Position numbers and translations under genes: made by a program
Notes under the pieces: model-generated
Seen by the model: the letters and a program-made list of their open reading frames with translations, nothing else
What the model was told of the DNA's origin: nothing
Database searches by the model: none
Part shown: positions 33,524 to 35,853 of the stretch, in pieces
Numbering within the stretch: position 1 is the stretch's first letter
How the letters are laid out: each line of letters starts with the position of its first letter
DNA from: DAONLM01 sp035406685
GTDB taxonomy: Bacteria > Spirochaetota > GWE2-31-10 > MWDO01
Assembly (NCBI GenBank): GCA_035406685.1
Contig: DAONLM010000005.1
Coordinates: 1 to 35,853, forward strand
DNA length: 35,853 bases
Direction: 5' to 3'

Positions 33524-34111
33524 TTATTTTGACTTTCTGTAAGGTTTAAAAAGTCTATTAAAGAATATCTTTCTATTATCTTGTGGAAATATTCCACTAT
33601 TACTGCTTACCATTTTTATGTCTTCTATTGTGTAAAATGCATTTGGATTATGGAGTTTGATTATATCTATTACTTCATCTATTTTTTTTCTCTGAACTAT
33701 AGTAAATATTATTTCAACAGGGCCTCTTGCCCCCATTCCATTCATTAATGTAACCCCATAATTTCTCTCTTTTAATTCATTAAAAAGAGAAAAAGACTCT
33801 GTATGGGTTATTATCCTTATTACAGCCATTCCAATAGAAAGTTTCTGTTCTAATAACATTCCTATAAATGTTCCAGTTGCAAAGCCAGCAGCATAGGCAA
33901 TGTAACATATTGGATTATTTAGATTCTTCATAACCTGGGCAACTATCAATACCCATATTAATACTTCAAAAAAACCGAGTATAGGTGCAATATATTTATA
34001 TCCCTTTGTTAAAAGAATTACCCTTATTGTGCCTAAACTAACATCCAATATTCTTGAACAAAATATAACTATTGGCATTATAATCCAGGAAAATAGATCA
34101 AAACTACGCAT
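33524..34111 (-). CDS. UPF0316 membrane protein (DUF5698/DUF2179)
   Basis: The protein has 195 residues. Three membrane helices lie in the first about 95 residues, with the family sequence SRILDVSLGTIRVILLTKG. A soluble DUF2179 domain follows, with GVTLMNGMGARGPVEIIFT and RKKIDEVIDIIKLHNPNAFY. This matches the UPF0316 family (Bacillus YebE-type); biochemical function is not established. The transcript is predicted to be leaderless: the -10 hexamer ends 7 bases before the ATG and there is no SD. Confidence 0.85.
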   Translation of the reverse strand: MRSFDLFSWIIMPIVIFCSRILDVSLGTIRVILLTKGYKYIAPILGFFEVLIWVLIVAQVMKNLNNPICYIAYAAGFATGTFIGMLLEQKLSIGMAVIRIITHTESFSLFNELKERNYGVTLMNGMGARGPVEIIFTIVQRKKIDEVIDIIKLHNPNAFYTIEDIKMVSSNSGIFPQDNRKIFFNRLFKPYRKSK

Positions 34112-34118
34112 GGTTAAT

Positions 34119-34147
34119 AATATATATTAAATTTTTACTTTTGTCAA
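34119..34147 (-). promoter_or_regulatory. Promoter of the UPF0316 gene, predicted leaderless transcript
   Basis: Minus strand: TTGACA (34142-34147), 17-base spacer, TATATT (34119-34124). Only 7 bases separate it from the ATG ending at 34111, so the mRNA should start at or next to the A of ATG. Confidence 0.8.
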
Positions 34148-34210
34148 TACTAATGGTATAGGCGCATAGACTCTGATAAAAGTTTAGATTCAAGCAAAAA
34201 ATTTATTTTT

Positions 34211-34648
34211 TTAAAAAAATTCCACATTTTTAAACTTATTATTTCTCTTTAAAAGATCACTGATGGATACAGACAATGCTAAAATGGAACTACCTAAATA
34301 TAATGCAAGAAACTGTTCCCTTCTTAATACTCCAAAATTATCCCCATATATTATAAGATTATAGATAGAAAATCCAAGCCATCCGCCAAATGAGACAATT
34401 GTTAATGAGCCAAAAAAAAGTATCTCTGCTCTTCTAAAAGGATTTTCTTTTGTTTCAGTGCTATATAGGGATATGTCGTTTGCTATTTTTGTATTTAATT
34501 CAAAACTATTTAAGAATATTTTTTTATTATTGATCGAAAAAGTTAAGGATGTGAAATAAGGATTTTGGGTTAAATTTAATTCTTCAGAATAAAGGAAAAT
34601 TTTTAAAAAGAGAAAAAAAACAATAAATCTTTTAATTTCTGCTGCCAT
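34211..34648 (-). CDS. Small membrane protein downstream of yggS, hypothetical
   Basis: The protein has 145 residues from the ATG at 34648, which has AGGAAG 8 bases upstream; a GTG three codons earlier is an alternative. An N-terminal hydrophobic segment that could be a signal peptide (KRFIVFFLFLKIFLYSEEL) is followed by a short extracytoplasmic part. Two hydrophobic helices near 75-130 end in a basic tail. No domain is recognised. Its start overlaps the end of yggS by 17 bases, so the two are co-transcribed and probably coupled. Confidence 0.6.
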   Translation of the reverse strand: MAAEIKRFIVFFLFLKIFLYSEELNLTQNPYFTSLTFSINNKKIFLNSFELNTKIANDISLYSTETKENPFRRAEILFFGSLTIVSFGGWLGFSIYNLIIYGDNFGVLRREQFLALYLGSSILALSVSISDLLKRNNKFKNVEFF

Positions 34649-35327
34649 AAATAGCACTTCCTATTCTTAAAAGATTACTTCCTTCTTTAATTGCTATCTC
34701 ATAATCACCGCTCATTCCCATTGATAGAATATCAAAATCTTTTTTGTTAAGATTCTTTTTTAAACTATCATAAAGATTATAAAGAAGTTTAAATGAAAAA
34801 CTTATTGTTTTTATATTGTTAGTAAGAGGTCCTACTGTCATCAATCCTCTCAAATTACAAAACTTAAAATCTTTTTTTAATATATTTTCAATAAAGAAAT
34901 TCAACAAGTCTGGATTTATGCCATATTTTTGAGGCTCATTGCTTGTATTTACCTCTATTAGATAATCGATCTTTTTATTAAGTTGCTGGCAATATTTTTC
35001 TACAACCTCTAATGTCTCTATTTTATCAATTGATTGAATCATTTGACATATCTGGGCAGCTTCTTTTGCCTTATTACGCTGCAAATGTCCTATTATATGA
35101 AGTTCAAAATTTTTATCCTTTAACTTTTCTGAATTGAATTTTTCATATGCTTCCAGAACTCTATTTTCACCAAATAGAGTAATACCAGCATCTATTGTTT
35201 CAAGGACATACTCTACTGGATGAGTTTTAGTCACTGCCATTAATTTTATATCATACGAAATATTATTTTTGGTTTTAATGCTCTCTATTTTTTCTAAAAG
35301 ATAAAAAATATTTTCTCTTATAGTCAT
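34632..35327 (-). CDS. yggS: YggS/PLPBP family pyridoxal-phosphate homeostasis protein
   Basis: This 231-residue TIM-barrel protein binds PLP without known catalysis and keeps PLP and amino-acid pools in balance. The PLP lysine is Lys34 (LMAVTKTHP). Other family marks are FGENRVLEA, HIIGHLQRNKAK, VNTSNEPQKYG, GLMTVGPL and the ending SMGMSGDYEIAIKEGSNLLR. It has no SD; its -10 hexamer ends 6 bases before the ATG, so translation is probably leaderless. It overlaps the small membrane-protein gene. Confidence 0.94.
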   Translation of the reverse strand: MTIRENIFYLLEKIESIKTKNNISYDIKLMAVTKTHPVEYVLETIDAGITLFGENRVLEAYEKFNSEKLKDKNFELHIIGHLQRNKAKEAAQICQMIQSIDKIETLEVVEKYCQQLNKKIDYLIEVNTSNEPQKYGINPDLLNFFIENILKKDFKFCNLRGLMTVGPLTNNIKTISFSFKLLYNLYDSLKKNLNKKDFDILSMGMSGDYEIAIKEGSNLLRIGSAIYGSRN

Positions 35328-35333
35328 GTCTAA

Positions 35334-35362
35334 ATAATAACAAAATAAATCTAATTTTTCAA
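35334..35362 (-). promoter_or_regulatory. Promoter of yggS, predicted leaderless transcript
   Basis: Minus strand: TTGAAA (35357-35362), 17-base spacer, TATTAT (35334-35339), then 6 bases to the ATG. Confidence 0.65.
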
Positions 35363-35447
35363 CTTAAAAATTGGATTTAAATAAAGTATATTAACAAAAT
35401 TTTAATTTGTAAATTATTCTATATGAAAATTAGTTTCACATCATGAT

Positions 35448-35480
35448 AAGTGTAGGTCTGTCCCTCACTTTAATTTTTTT
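35448..35480 (+). terminator. Terminator-like hairpin between two divergent genes
   Basis: AAGTG (35448-35452), a bulged T, and AGG (35454-35456) pair with CCT (35463-35465) and CACTT (35466-35470) around TCTGTC. TAATTTTTTT follows. No annotated plus-strand gene ends here, so it could terminate a short RNA or read-through. Confidence 0.4.
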
Positions 35481-35496
35481 CAAAAAAACTAAATTT

Positions 35497-35557
35497 TTTT
35501 CTAAAATTTGTAAAGGATTTTCTTAAAAATTTTGTGATTAATATATAGAAATATTTT
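35497..35557 (+). promoter_or_regulatory. Conserved upstream element, copy B
   Basis: It reads TTTGTAAAGGATTTTCTT, then AAAAATTTTGTGATTAATAT, then ATAGAAATATT. The middle 20 bases are identical to copy A upstream of the paralogue at 20666-21208, and similarity extends on both sides. A TATAGA (-10-like) lies at about 35543-35548. Confidence 0.7.
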
Positions 35558-35579
35558 TTTATAAAAAGGAGATGTAAGC

Positions 35580-35853
35580 ATGAAAGAGTTTGATTTTGTA
35601 TTGAATCAAAATCTGTTTGAAAAAATTAACAATTTAAAAGATAAAAAAGATACAGATCTTTCTACTTTAATAAGGGAAATTATAATCTTTATGCTTCCAG
35701 TATTAAAAAGAAAGCATCTTTTTGAAAAAAGGAGGGATAAAGATTATAGATTTATCGGTGCAACTCATAAGATTAGAATCTATATTCCAGAAGAGGTGTA
35801 TAATGAGTTAAAATTGGTTCATGACCATATTAACTCATTTAGCATTGCGATTC
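35580..35853 (+). CDS. Tandem ribbon-helix-helix-like protein (paralogue B), cut by window end
   Basis: Ninety-one residues are visible, and the frame is open at the right edge. The first unit is DFVLNQNLFEKINNLKDKKD, then TDLSTLIREIIIFML, a good ribbon-helix-helix pattern with Ser before the second helix. A basic linker (KRRDKDYRFIGATHK) leads to a second strand and helix, KIRIYIPEEVYNELKLVHDH, then INSFSIAI. Order and spacing match the gene at 20666-21208 (GDSKIHIYLSKQDYRFLKKI, then FFSMG there), so they are paralogues. AAGGAG lies 9 bases before the ATG. Likely DNA-binding; the target is unknown. Confidence 0.65.
   Translation, partial: MKEFDFVLNQNLFEKINNLKDKKDTDLSTLIREIIIFMLPVLKRKHLFEKRRDKDYRFIGATHKIRIYIPEEVYNELKLVHDHINSFSIAI

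Noticed and set aside
34185..34225. A/T hairpin as terminator after the yggS operon
   Set aside because: The arms are only T-run and A-run without G-C pairs, so termination is not supported.
1..35853. CRISPR array, prophage, rRNA or replication origin
   Set aside because: No regularly spaced repeats, phage structural genes, rRNA-like sequence or DnaA-box clusters were seen.

Overview
This A+T-rich window comes from a bacterial chromosome, and its gene content points to a spirochaete. It has the spirochaetal flagellar order flgC-fliE-fliF-fliG-fliH-fliI-fliJ followed by an FlbB-like collar protein. It also has many membrane and lipoproteins, a FapA/DUF342 gene, chemotaxis and PilZ genes, and a pair of paralogous small proteins that loosely recall Leptospira DUF1564 proteins. 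A deep, low-GC lineage (Exilispira/Brevinema-like) would fit, but that placement is inference; no rRNA or other marker in the window settles it.

Layout. Positions 1-341 hold the end of an IS200-like (RAYT-type) transposase that seems to have lost its catalytic tyrosine. It sits where flgB would be expected. Positions 435-8524 are a co-directional flagellar operon for rod, MS-ring/switch and export apparatus, with a signal-less lytic transglycosylase between fliJ and flbB. A membrane FHA-like/von Willebrand A protein follows. Then come a tRNA-Val(TAC) with its own promoter and terminator, a hybrid histidine kinase, and an overlapping pteridine-reductase-like SDR. On the minus strand (14436-20452) lie a very large GHKL-like/HDOD signalling protein, a PilZ protein, a cysteine hydrolase and PlsC. 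Around 20.7-22.2 kb, a tandem ribbon-helix-helix-like gene faces away from a CBM20 lipoprotein. Next are mnmG and, overlapping it, a two-flavin fusion enzyme (retinol-saturase-like plus ferredoxin-reductase-like). A GHKL-like protein, a methyl-accepting chemotaxis protein, and a cluster of FapA, a small charged protein, an outer-membrane-like protein and a phosphoesterase lipoprotein follow. The right end has UPF0316, a small membrane protein and YggS on the minus strand, then a second tandem-RHH gene cut by the window edge.

How the genes fit together. Much of the window concerns motility and its control: basal body and export genes, a chemoreceptor, FapA, a c-di-GMP-type PilZ protein, HDOD and GHKL-like proteins, and a hybrid kinase. 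The most unusual items are three. The two tandem-RHH paralogues share a nearly identical upstream region. The RetSat-FNR fusion appears to be self-sufficient in electron supply. At least three genes have near-consensus promoters so close to the start codon that their mRNAs should be leaderless.
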